Assembly: GCA_001692895.1 (NCBI GenBank)
Contig: KV748213.1
Coordinates: 62,001-126,000 of the forward strand
DNA length: 64,000 nucleotides
From: Cenococcum geophilum 1.58
Lineage: Eukaryota; Ascomycota; Dothideomycetes; Gloniales; Gloniaceae
Reading direction: 5' to 3'
The stretch's first letter is position 1; each line of letters opens with the position of its first letter. Below the pieces are notes generated by a model that did not search any database, was not told where the DNA came from, and worked only from the letters and a program-made list of their open reading frames with translations. Below are positions 39,008 through 46,859 of the stretch, piece after piece. Both the position numbers and the translations under genes were made by a program.

Positions 39008-39431
39008 TATTACGGACGCTTTAAGTATAATATTACGACTACTTAGGGAAGAGTTAAAAGAAGCTAGTTAGTTAATATAAGCATAGTTTAGGATAAAGCT
39101 AATAGAGCTATATAACAAGGAATGGTAACTAAGGTTATATAACGTAATCTATATAATCTATAGGATTTATAGGATCCGTAATAGAGTAGATAAAGTATAT
39201 GTATATTACGTATAAAAAGGATTTTATAGGAGTACGGTTGTGTATTTAAGGACCCTTAGTCCCTACCTAAATAGTTCCTTCCTTATAGTGATTTTCAGAA
39301 TATAAGTAGAGTTAATCTATTAGGCAACTACTCCACCAGTTATTATTACATTGTTAACTTTAATTTACATTACCTACACACCTAGCCCATTAACGAGCCT
39401 ATTATAGTACTTGCTATAAGGTTCCGTTACA
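39008..39431 (+). repeat. 3' LTR of element B
   Basis: Starts TATTACGGACGC and ends GGTTCCGTTACA; followed by AAATA. Confidence 0.92.
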
Positions 39432-39775
39432 AAATATATATAAAATGATAATAAGAACTTAAAATATATTATAGCGTTTATAACACGGTTATATAATATA
39501 TAAAATATTAAGGAACTTTAACTAGCGGTTAAAGTTATCTAATTAGTTAGATTTGCCTTGCTAAGACCTACTATAAAGATATTAGTTTAGCTTACCGCCT
39601 TAACTAAGCTAATAGTAATTTTTTATACCGAGTATAGAAAATCCTAATTAGCCCACTTAACGATTAAAACCGGTAAAACCCTATACCATTACCTGACGCG
39701 AAAACACGATATGTAATAAGTTATAAGTCTTAACTAAAATTAAATTATTTAGACCTTTGGCTAAAAGGGGGGTAC

Positions 39776-40080
39776 TATAACGGGACTAGCCTAGTTATAG
39801 TAGGAATGTCTTAGTAAAACACTTAATAGATAAATTCCAACGCTTTAACTAAATTCTGCTAGATTAATTGAATTTTACTAAAGTTTATTAAAGACCGCGT
39901 GTATATATACGCATACATTAACCACCAAGCCCCTAACTATTTAATTATACGATTCTCTTATTATTCCCTTTCTCTTCTTTATATAACGTCTTGTTCTTAG
40001 CGAGAGCTATATACCTTAGATTTAGATAGAATTTATATCATTCCTTTAAATCTTCCTTAAAGTTTCTTCGAGATCTTACA
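39776..40080 (+). repeat. 3' LTR of element D
   Basis: Begins TATAACGGGACTAGCC directly after the polypurine tract and ends CGAGATCTTACA, followed by the CTAGT TSD. Confidence 0.88.
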
Positions 40081-40085
40081 CTAGT

Positions 40086-40484
40086 ATTCTTTAGATTGGC
40101 TTTATAAGAATATCTAAATAGTTATTTTACTATAGTAACTAAGACGCCTTAAAGTACAACTATATTAGTAACTAAGACGCCTTAATATATGACTATACTA
40201 TAGTAACCGAGACGCCTTAATATAGGACTGCAGTAACTATAGTATAGTCCTATATTAAGACGTCTCGGTTACTAAAGTATAGTCCTATATTAAGGCGTCT
40301 TAGTTATTATAGTGTAAGTATTTTAAATTTAAAGCAATATTACGCGACCGCCTAGAAGTACTAATTAAACTTAAATTATATACCTTTTCGCCCAAAATCG
40401 CGTGTGGGGTACTCGGGGGCGGTCGCTGCGCGACCTCGTGCGGGGTTCGTGGGCGTTATCAGCAGGGGTGGCCCTAACCTCGTA
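40086..40484. other. Flank between element D and Tc1, no gene
   Basis: The left two thirds is AT-rich and dominated by the inverted repeat array at 40131-40315. From about 40385 composition becomes GC-normal, marking the left edge of the less-mutated pocket that contains Tc1 and the copper ATPase. No ORF of note. Confidence 0.55.
40131..40315. repeat. Palindromic array of about 36-bp units (3 direct + 2 inverted)
   Basis: A unit containing GTAACTAAGACGCCTTAA appears three times forward (near 40136, 40168, 40203) and twice inverted (near 40255 and 40292). The inner arms, 40165-40229 and 40246-40312, pair nearly perfectly over about 65 bp around a short loop with GCAGTAACTATAGT. The whole could fold as a long hairpin or cruciform. 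It could be a decayed MITE or foldback element; no TSD was found. Confidence 0.75.
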
Positions 40485-40589
40485 CAGTACTAGGCCATAA
40501 GTCTCCGGCTGCGGGGTTTCCTCACCAAAATCACGACATTAAAGCTTTGATTACCAACGAACCACGTATATTTATAGATTTATAGAGTT

Positions 40590-42130
40590 ATAGAGTCAAT
40601 ATATATATATATCGCTTAATTTTGGCCGGTCGCAATATTATCTAATACTTCGTATGCTACCCATCTGCGGCAATTATAGCTTAGTAGCGCTCCTGCATAC
40701 TATCTAATACACTATTAAATATCTTTTAATCAATTAGCTCCCACGCTTGCTCTAATGCACTTTCTAAAGCCTCTCGTATTGCTTCCTCCCCCGTAAGAGT
40801 CTTAATGTTAGGCCGTACCTGGTAGACGAGCTTTTTAAGGTACTACCAGAGGTGTTCATTCGGGTTAAGATCTGGGCTATATGGCGGCTATTTAAGTAGG
40901 CTTATACCCAAATCGCGGAAGTATTTCTTAATAACCTTTACATAATAGATTGGTGCATTATCTTGCATAAATGTAAGACTAAAATCCTAACACCAAGGTA
41001 TGTTTTCCTTAAGTACTTTAAGGTAAGATCGAGCGGAGTACCCCCCCTTCTTTAACTAAGGATCACGGTCTATAATATAGAGACTAGACCTTCCAAGTGC
41101 GTTACTAAATGCAGCCCAGACCATAACAGATATATCCTTTCCTTTCTTGTATATATCAATCATTTCCCTATCCCACTTCTGGTGTGGTTGCCGAAATACC
41201 CAGCTACGAATTTTGCCGGATCCTCGCTTAACAGAACACTCATCAGACCAGATAATTTTAGCCCATTCCTCCTTTATAAGGATATACTTCTTTACAAACG
41301 CAAGTCTTTTGGCTGCTACCTCGTTTGTAAGAAAGGGACGCTTCTTAGCCCGCCAATTGGTAATACCATTGCGGTGGAGAATCCGCCATAGGGTTTTTCG
41401 TAAAAAATTAAGCTTCGTATGATCTTTGAGCTTCCGGTAGGTATACTTAGGGTTTTCGCGTATGACACGTAGCAGGTATCTTTCGTCACGAGCAGTATAC
41501 TGTCTTGGCCGGCCAGATCGAGCAGCCGACTGTTGGTTGGTTCGTTCGGAGGCCTTACTGATAGAAGTCTATCCCACCTCGTGCACGGTCCCACCTCGTG
41601 CACGGCTACACCAAATTCCCCACTAAAAAAAAGTCCGTTTTTAGAACTTTTTAACACCACTATAAAATAACTTAAAAATTTAAAATATTATATTTAAAAC
41701 CCTTAAAAACTTATATAGAAATTTTTTTTTTTAAAAAAAAAAAAGGTTTATTAAGTTATTATTAATTATTTAAAAAGGCTAAATAATTAAATAACTTAAT
41801 AACTATTAAATTTTTTTTAAAAAAAAGTTTAATTACTTATTTTCTATATTTATAAGTGTAATATATTTAAATTTTAAAGAATTCTATTAAGGCGTTAAAT
41901 TATTATTAAGGAAATAAAAAAGGTGTGCACGAGGTGGGGCCGTGCACGAGGTGGGATAGACTTCTAGTGTCCTGAACGGTGGATTTTGGCACGTTATAGT
42001 GCTTTTTGATCTCGCGTCGACTGACACCCCATGCAGCTGCAGTTGTAATTTCTGCGCGTTGCAGGGGTGTAAGCTCCTTTCTGGTAGTCTCGTTACCAGA
42101 AATTGGGCATAAAGGAGTACGTTGTGACAT
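40590..42130 (-). pseudogene. Tc1-like transposase (DDE_3), broken
   Basis: The ATG at 42130 opens MSQRTPLCPIS, then a helix-turn-helix (LTPLQRAEITTAAAWGVSRR, about residues 20-40) that would bind the inverted ends. The frame is cut after VQDT by the MITE and resumes with ISKASERTNQQ and a GRPRQYT motif. Catalytic residues are visible: D in WSDECS (near 41245), D in FMQDNAP (near 40965) and E in NPNEHLW (near 40860), with 34 residues between the last two. In-frame stops occur at least at five points, for example LLK-stop-PPYSP, where Trp TGG has become TAG. It would cut and paste the element if whole; it is inactive here. Confidence 0.85.
41564..41964. mobile_element. 401-bp MITE with repeated-motif TIRs, inside the transposase
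   Basis: Flanked by TA (41562-41563, 41965-41966), it interrupts the transposase frame exactly: joining the flanks at one TA restores VQDTISKASE. The long inverted ends start GAAGTCTATCCCACC and each contain two copies of CCCACCTCGTGCAC. The centre (41640-41910) is very AT-rich and noncoding. TA target and size suggest mobilisation by a Tc1/mariner-group transposase, but its ends do not match the Tc1 ends here, so a different transposase is implied. Confidence 0.85.
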
Positions 42131-42225
42131 GGTAGGGGTGGTGTTCTCTGGACGTGTCGGAGACGCGTGTCCAAATTTTGGTGGGGTTCTCGCTTCCGAC
42201 CGGAGACTTATGACCCATGACTGTA

Positions 42226-42608
42226 TTTACCCGGGTCGTAACCGCGCCAAATGACCCCCTCCCGATATGTGATAGATACGGGCAGTCGGCCGCATTTTAT
42301 CTAAAACTCGTCGGTTAGTTTTCGTCGAGTTTGTCGCAATTTTTGTCGCAATTTTTATCGCAATCTTGCCTTACTACATTGATGTCTGGTAGCGAGATAA
42401 GCAAAACCTCATGATCCGCACGTTTGGTCATACAATGCAGTCTCGAAGATCTCACAAAAGCCAAAGAGCAGCCCTTGAGAGCTTAATCATTCTCGATTAG
42501 AGGCCCAGAGGTAAACTTCAGATGTGTCCTTTCATGCTTCCGCCCTAATTTAATCTAGGTCTCGATACTATCTACTATCCAGATGCTAGACTATCAAGTA
42601 TTGTGCCA
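42226..42608. other. 3' flank of the copper ATPase gene
   Basis: GC-normal sequence between Tc1 and the ATPase stop codon. It contains a three-copy tandem repeat with unit TTGTCGCAATTTT (period 13, about 42329-42367). No second gene and no canonical AATAAA polyadenylation signal was noticed on the minus strand. Confidence 0.5.
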
Positions 42609-45341
42609 TTAAGTTCGTTTGGGCCTGAATTTCCCGGTGAAGTCCTTATACTTGAGCCAAAAGGCTATGAGAACCACAGGGAGCACGCTTACAATCTCAC
42701 CCAAACCGGCAAATGCAGGAGGAATTCGCACATTGACAAAGGCGCCAGCAGCCAAGAGCACAGCACCGACATTGTAGAGGGCGGCCCAGGCAAAGTTAAA
42801 CATGATGCGGCGATAAGAAGCGCGAGAGATGTCGATCATGATGGGTATGCCATAGAGCTTAGATGAAGTTAAGATGACGTCCGCGGCCCCTCGTGCTACA
42901 TCGCAGCCTTGACTCATATGTACACCAACGTCAGCTTGTGTAAGGGCGACGGCATCATTTGTTCCATCACCACAGAAAATTACCACGTCCCCTTGCTTCT
43001 GAATCTTGTGTACGTAGTCCTGTTTGGCGGCAGGTGTGCAACGCGACCTGGTTTTCTTCCTAGGGATATTGACGATATGCGCGATATTCTGAACCGGGCC
43101 ATCATCGTCGCCACTAATCATTGAGACGCTAATTCCACGAGACATGAGCTGAGAGACAACCTCGGCCGCGTCATCTCGAACTGGGTCCTGAAGTCGAAAC
43201 AGCGCATGGAGCTTTCCATCAATGGTAACACAAAAAACGCTATGCTGTGTTTGAAGCTGAGCTTCTACAGGTTCGAGATTTTCGACATGCAGCCAGTCAG
43301 AATTGCCAGCTCGGATGACCCTTTGTTGAAACCGCCCTTCTACACCTTTTCCAGGTATAGAAGTGATATCTCTCAACTTCACTGGCTCTAGGCCCCTCTC
43401 CTTCTTCAAATGTTTCGTAATAGCAATAGACACTGGGTGGCTAATATCTGAGACCAATCCAAGTAGAAGGGCTTTGGTCTCTTGTGAATCTCCTTGATAC
43501 TCTGCATGAACGACTGACATCTCGCCCTTAGTAAGCGTGCCGGTTTTGTCGAAGACGACATGCGTCGCATTTCGCGCAGTCTCGATCTTTTGAGGATCTC
43601 TGAAAACTATCCCGTGCTGTGCTGAAACACCTCCAGCTATCAGCACAACCATAGGAACCGCCAAACCAATAGCACAGGGACAGGAGACAATGAGAGTTGC
43701 TACAGCATAAGTGAGTGCTTGAACCGTCGCCTCCCCTCTACTCTGTCTGCGGACAAAGACGCCAATCAGAATCCAGACTGCGAAGACGATTAAAGTGATC
43801 GCGATGATAGCCGGGACAAAATAACTGGCCACACGATCAGCGAGAGCTTGGACTCGCGGCCTAGAAAGCTCTACATCCTCGACCAAGCTAGCAATTTTGC
43901 TTATAGAATTCTCAAATGGAAGAGCCGTGAGGGCGACTTGCAATTCTCCGTTGCCATTTAACGAGCCGGCAATCACAGTATGGCCCAATCCTTTTACAAC
44001 CGGTATTGGTTCACCAGTCACCATTGACTCGTCTACCTCCGACCCGCCGAGCACCACCTTTCCATCCGTCACAATTCTGGAATGAGGGGGAACTTTGAAA
44101 ATATCACCACGTTGAAGAAGGCACGAATCGATTTCCTTTGTGGTTCCGCGATCTCCGATTATGAGAAGAGCTTTGTGTTCTTGTATTGATCTAAATGACA
44201 CAGATCTGGCTGCTATCTGTCGAGCCAACTCACTGACGAAGCGACCCAAGAGGATTAACGTTACTAGAAGTGTACTGGTTTCAAAGAAAGAACCTGTGGA
44301 GAGGGGGTGGCCATTGACGATGTAAGCGAATGCGACGACCGAGAAAATATATGCCGTGCTGGAACTTAGGGCGATGAGAAAATCCATCTCCATGGGCCCC
44401 GAGCGAAACAAAGCCGTGTAAGTGGAAGGGTAGAATTCTTTTGCTACAACTAGTTGAATTATCGTGGCGAGTCCCAGAGAGACGGAGTTGTAGACCAATT
44501 TTGGACCAGGAATTGGAGCCCACGCAAATATTAGTACTGGCATGGTTAAGGTCATTGCAAAGAGGAAGAGGATTCCTGCCTTCCGACTTTGTCTTGCGCC
44601 TGCTGCAATTTCGGGGTGGACCCTGTGCGGAGCCAGTTCGAGCGGCTCTGTAAACCCTCGCTCAAGAAGATCACGGGGGCCAACTTGCGAAGCATCATAC
44701 TGAATACGGACCATTTTGCTGTTGACCTTAATAGCGGTTTCAAGGGACCTAACGCCGTGTGGCCTTGGACGGTTGCAAAATGTTACTGGATTATCAACCA
44801 ACACTTCCAAAATTTGGCCGTCCTCTTCTTCGATCCTCTCAAAGCTATATCCTGTCAATCTTTTCAGCTTGGATATCGCATCTTCAGCCGATAGGCGGCT
44901 CGCGTCTAGATTGAATCCTGCTCTTGCCCGCACTAGGCTCGTCTTGTAGTCAGAGATGAATTGAATCTCATCTAAGGCTCTGATCAGCTTCTGCTCGCAG
45001 CCGCTGCATGTCATCCCTCCGACACTGAGTATAACCTGCTCGATGGTTGGAAGGCCTCTTTCTAGATCACCTGCTTCAGGTATAGGCTCCGTTTCTGCCG
45101 TAAGATTCACACAGGTCACATTCTCGGTTTCTTCTAAGGAATGGTTGGACCCTTTTTCCTGTTTATCCGAATTGTCCCTTGGGTCATGGCAGCAACTGTC
45201 CGTGGAATCATTTTTCCCAGTGTGGTGCAATCCACCTGAGCCACTCCTCGTGTGGAGCCAATTTGTAAGGAAAGAAAAGTGACCGCTCAGGTTCACGTGA
45301 TTGCCATGACAGCAGGAGTTGGTGGGCTTGGTACGGCACAT
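42609..45341 (-). CDS. Cu(I)-transporting P1B-type ATPase (copper exporter, CrpA/Crp1-like)
   Basis: 910 residues, no intron, intact. It should use ATP to move Cu(I) out of the cytosol across the plasma membrane or an organelle membrane. Seen: a Cys/His-rich start with SCCHGNH (9-15) and DSCCHDP (48-54); one heavy-metal-binding domain with GMTCSGC (109-115); about eight membrane segments between 253 and 896; the actuator loop VTGEP (441-445); the Cu(I) channel motif CPC (554-556); the phosphorylation site DKTGT (598-602, D598); HP (635-636); and GDGTND (791-796). In the seventh segment YN (856-857) fits Cu(I) pumps. The ATG at 45341 has A at -3 (AAACATG). A single metal domain plus Cys-rich tail resembles fungal copper-detoxification pumps more than the secretory-pathway Ccc2 type; this subfamily call is inference. 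It is the only unmutated gene here, amid RIP-degraded repeats. TGE is followed by Pro instead of Ser, and GDDDGPVQ is a variant hinge. Confidence 0.92.
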   Translation of the reverse strand: MCRTKPTNSCCHGNHVNLSGHFSFLTNWLHTRSGSGGLHHTGKNDSTDSCCHDPRDNSDKQEKGSNHSLEETENVTCVNLTAETEPIPEAGDLERGLPTIEQVILSVGGMTCSGCEQKLIRALDEIQFISDYKTSLVRARAGFNLDASRLSAEDAISKLKRLTGYSFERIEEEDGQILEVLVDNPVTFCNRPRPHGVRSLETAIKVNSKMVRIQYDASQVGPRDLLERGFTEPLELAPHRVHPEIAAGARQSRKAGILFLFAMTLTMPVLIFAWAPIPGPKLVYNSVSLGLATIIQLVVAKEFYPSTYTALFRSGPMEMDFLIALSSSTAYIFSVVAFAYIVNGHPLSTGSFFETSTLLVTLILLGRFVSELARQIAARSVSFRSIQEHKALLIIGDRGTTKEIDSCLLQRGDIFKVPPHSRIVTDGKVVLGGSEVDESMVTGEPIPVVKGLGHTVIAGSLNGNGELQVALTALPFENSISKIASLVEDVELSRPRVQALADRVASYFVPAIIAITLIVFAVWILIGVFVRRQSRGEATVQALTYAVATLIVSCPCAIGLAVPMVVLIAGGVSAQHGIVFRDPQKIETARNATHVVFDKTGTLTKGEMSVVHAEYQGDSQETKALLLGLVSDISHPVSIAITKHLKKERGLEPVKLRDITSIPGKGVEGRFQQRVIRAGNSDWLHVENLEPVEAQLQTQHSVFCVTIDGKLHALFRLQDPVRDDAAEVVSQLMSRGISVSMISGDDDGPVQNIAHIVNIPRKKTRSRCTPAAKQDYVHKIQKQGDVVIFCGDGTNDAVALTQADVGVHMSQGCDVARGAADVILTSSKLYGIPIMIDISRASYRRIMFNFAWAALYNVGAVLLAAGAFVNVRIPPAFAGLGEIVSVLPVVLIAFWLKYKDFTGKFRPKRT

Positions 45342-45500
45342 GTTTTATGGTTTGAGCCTGAGGAGCACGAGTGTTTGGTTTTTGGCTTCGCGTTGTTTCT
45401 GGTGTGCTTTGAACTCCTGCGGTAGTAATAGATTTTAAGAGCCCGAAATGACGAACAGATACAGCCAGCAGCATTTATAGATGGGGTGGCGGTAGATTGA
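45342..45500 (-). promoter_or_regulatory. Probable promoter of the copper ATPase
   Basis: On the minus strand a TATA box (CTATAAATGC, at 45471-45480) lies about 132 bp before the ATG. Directly downstream of it is a GCTG-rich run (GCTGCTGGCTG). Fungal copper-responsive factors of the Ace1 type bind GCTG-core sites, but no copy fits the full consensus, so copper control is only a suggestion. The leader from there to the ATG is C/A-rich. Confidence 0.4.
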
Positions 45501-46069
45501 CGCCCCTCTAATTGATATGAGGGCACTCCCCCAATTAATAACGCGGATATCCCCTCCTAGTTAAGTTTAGTTCCTTCCTGGTCAAGTTAGAACATTACGT
45601 GAATTGAGTTATTTACATCTGCATAGTGCGCAAGCCCCTACCCAAACATCACCCCGCGTTTGCCTTACCTATCCCTAACCCCACTAGTCACTGCTTATCG
45701 CGGTAGGTGATTATAACGGGCCTGCCTCATTCACCCTGCAGGGCGGTAAGAAGGCCGTCCCTATATTTTCCGTACTTCGTGAGTGGGAGGGTACTAAGGG
45801 CCTGCTTGCAATGTCAACCCCCAATTGCTTTGGCTTTATTAATGTATATCCGCAAGCGGATATCGCTAACCTTTTAATTAAAAAGTTAATTAAATAGTCT
45901 AAGGGACTTCGGTAGATTTATTAAACGCGTCATTTTAATTTATATAAGAGCTATATATAATCTTTAATAGAATTATTAAAATTAACTATTAAGGTTCTAA
46001 CCTTATATATAGACTTAAAATAATTATAAGAGTTAAATTTATTGATAATAAACTTCTACATTTTATAAA
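45501..46069. other. Upstream intergenic region, transition to AT-rich DNA
   Basis: Composition is normal to about 45850, then drops to AT-rich. A palindrome ATATCCGCAAGCGGATAT is at 45846-45863. No gene or known element is recognised. The composition switch marks the right edge of the less-mutated pocket. Confidence 0.45.
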
Positions 46070-46175
46070 TATATTATTATTATTAGCTCTATTTATTGCC
46101 CGATTCGGTCCCTTTTCTAGGTCTATATAGGCTTCTACCTTCCATTTATAGGAAAAATCCCTAGTAAGGGAAAAA
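46070..46175 (-). repeat. LINE 3'-end scrap
   Basis: An ATT trinucleotide run (46070-46084) followed by TTGCCCGATTCGGTCCC and TATAGGAAAAATCCC aligns, with decay, to the 3' end of the minus-strand LINE (7401-7500). It is a heavily 5'-truncated copy in the same orientation. The right limit is uncertain. Confidence 0.5.
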
Positions 46176-46859
46176 CCTAGGTATAACCTAGCAGCTAGTC
46201 TTACGCGCTCCGCCTTTGCTTAGCTTTAAGATATATCTACCTTTTGTACTAAGCTCGGACCCCTAAAACTTAGTTTCCCCCTAAACTCGGCCACCTAACC
46301 AAAATTAAACCACCGATTTGTTAACCTATTTTCTCTATAACAAATTAATTAATATAGACCAAAATAAACAGAACTTATAAATAGCTATTATAGATTCTAA
46401 ATCTAATGTTTATAAGTCTATATGAAAAGTAGTACTTACATATAGTGTCCCTTTGGCAATTTTAAGCGATAATTAAATAGCAATAGTATATCCACAGTTA
46501 CGTTTGTATGGCTGATTCAGCGGCTGAGTCACGATTACGCAGGCGAGGAGGCCCGTGCGTTTAGCGACTGTGGATGTTACCCCATATCCACAGTCGATTT
46601 TTGATCGCCAGCAACGCCATACTCTTAACACCCGTCAAGCGCTATGCGTAGAGCCTGCTAAGCGCTTTCTACTCGCACTAAAATTATAAGAATCGGCCGC
46701 GGGTTAATGGAGATATTCGCGTTTTAAGTTGCGCGCCGCTATTATACAAGCACCTTAAAGCACCCCATTAAACTTATATCGTACCAAAATAAGCCCCTAA
46801 GGGGCTATAGACGAAGGCTATAATAGGACCCCTTAGTATCTTATTAGAAGTTAGATATA
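46176..46859. other. AT-rich spacer with a GC-normal insert (46480-46760)
   Basis: Degraded flanks surround a GC-normal patch that starts at the inverted repeat block (46490-46594). The rest of the patch reads through CGCGGGTTAATGGAG and CGCGCCGC with no ORF of note. No TSD was found for the whole patch. Confidence 0.4.
46490..46594. repeat. Small inverted-repeat block with three ATCCACAGT motifs
   Basis: ATCCACAGT (46490-46498) pairs with ACTGTGGAT (46567-46575) to bound an 86-bp unit, and a third copy, ATCCACAGT at 46586-46594, pairs with the second across 10 bases. Inside is a near-palindrome TGATTCAGCGGCTGAGTCA. It could be a miniature DNA transposon remnant with duplicated ends. Confidence 0.5.

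Larger units (their letters stand above)
31491..39431 (+). mobile_element. Ty3/gypsy chromovirus-like element B inserted in element D
   Basis: 7,941 bp with equal 424-bp LTRs (31491-31914, 39008-39431) and a perfect TSD AAATA (31486-31490, 39432-39436). Gag with a CCHC knuckle, protease, RT, RNase H, integrase and chromodomain are all in order. After the chromodomain there is a further 0.75-kb stretch (38260-39000) that is shared with the minus-strand relative at 60106-60900. The element is long for gypsy because of this extra 3' region. All frames are broken. Confidence 0.92.
18823..40080 (+). mobile_element. Ty3/gypsy element D, host to four nested insertions
   Basis: The two LTRs (18823-19126 and 39776-40080, about 304-305 bp) lie 21 kb apart and are flanked by a perfect CTAGT TSD (18818-18822, 40081-40085). 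Removing copia (19241-25401), a solo LTR (26449-26660), a LINE-tailed insert (30292-31238) and element B (31491-39431), each with one TSD copy, leaves about 5.97 kb, a normal gypsy length. Gag, protease, RT, RNase H, integrase and a chromodomain then follow in order. AAAAGGGGGGTAC (39763-39775) before the 3' LTR is the polypurine tract. A 40-bp stretch near the 3' end (39510-39553) closely matches element A at 6858-6900. Confidence 0.9.
40485..42223 (-). mobile_element. Tc1-like DNA transposon, interrupted by a MITE
   Basis: The inverted ends are CAGTACTAGGCCATAAGTCT (left) and, read from the right, CAGTCATGGGTCATAAGTCT, continuing with CCGG. They start with CAGT as in Tc1 and are flanked by TA (40483-40484, 42224-42225). 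Without the 401-bp MITE and one TA the element is 1,336 bp, normal for Tc1. It encodes a DD34E transposase on the minus strand. It lies 383 bp from the 3' end of the copper ATPase gene. Mutation is mild compared with the retroelements. Confidence 0.85.

Noticed and set aside
41147..41422. Plus-strand ORFs over the Tc1 element and a 114-codon minus-strand ORF (41316-41660)
   Set aside because: The plus ORFs are antisense to the transposase. The minus ORF is out of the transposase frame and starts inside the MITE.
42603..42866. Plus-strand ORFs across the copper ATPase region
   Set aside because: They are antisense shadows of the minus-strand ATPase gene, which shows a full set of conserved motifs.
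45471..45500. Ace1-type copper response element in the ATPase promoter
   Set aside because: GCTG cores are present but none matches the full HTHNNGCTGD consensus, so it is not reported as a site.
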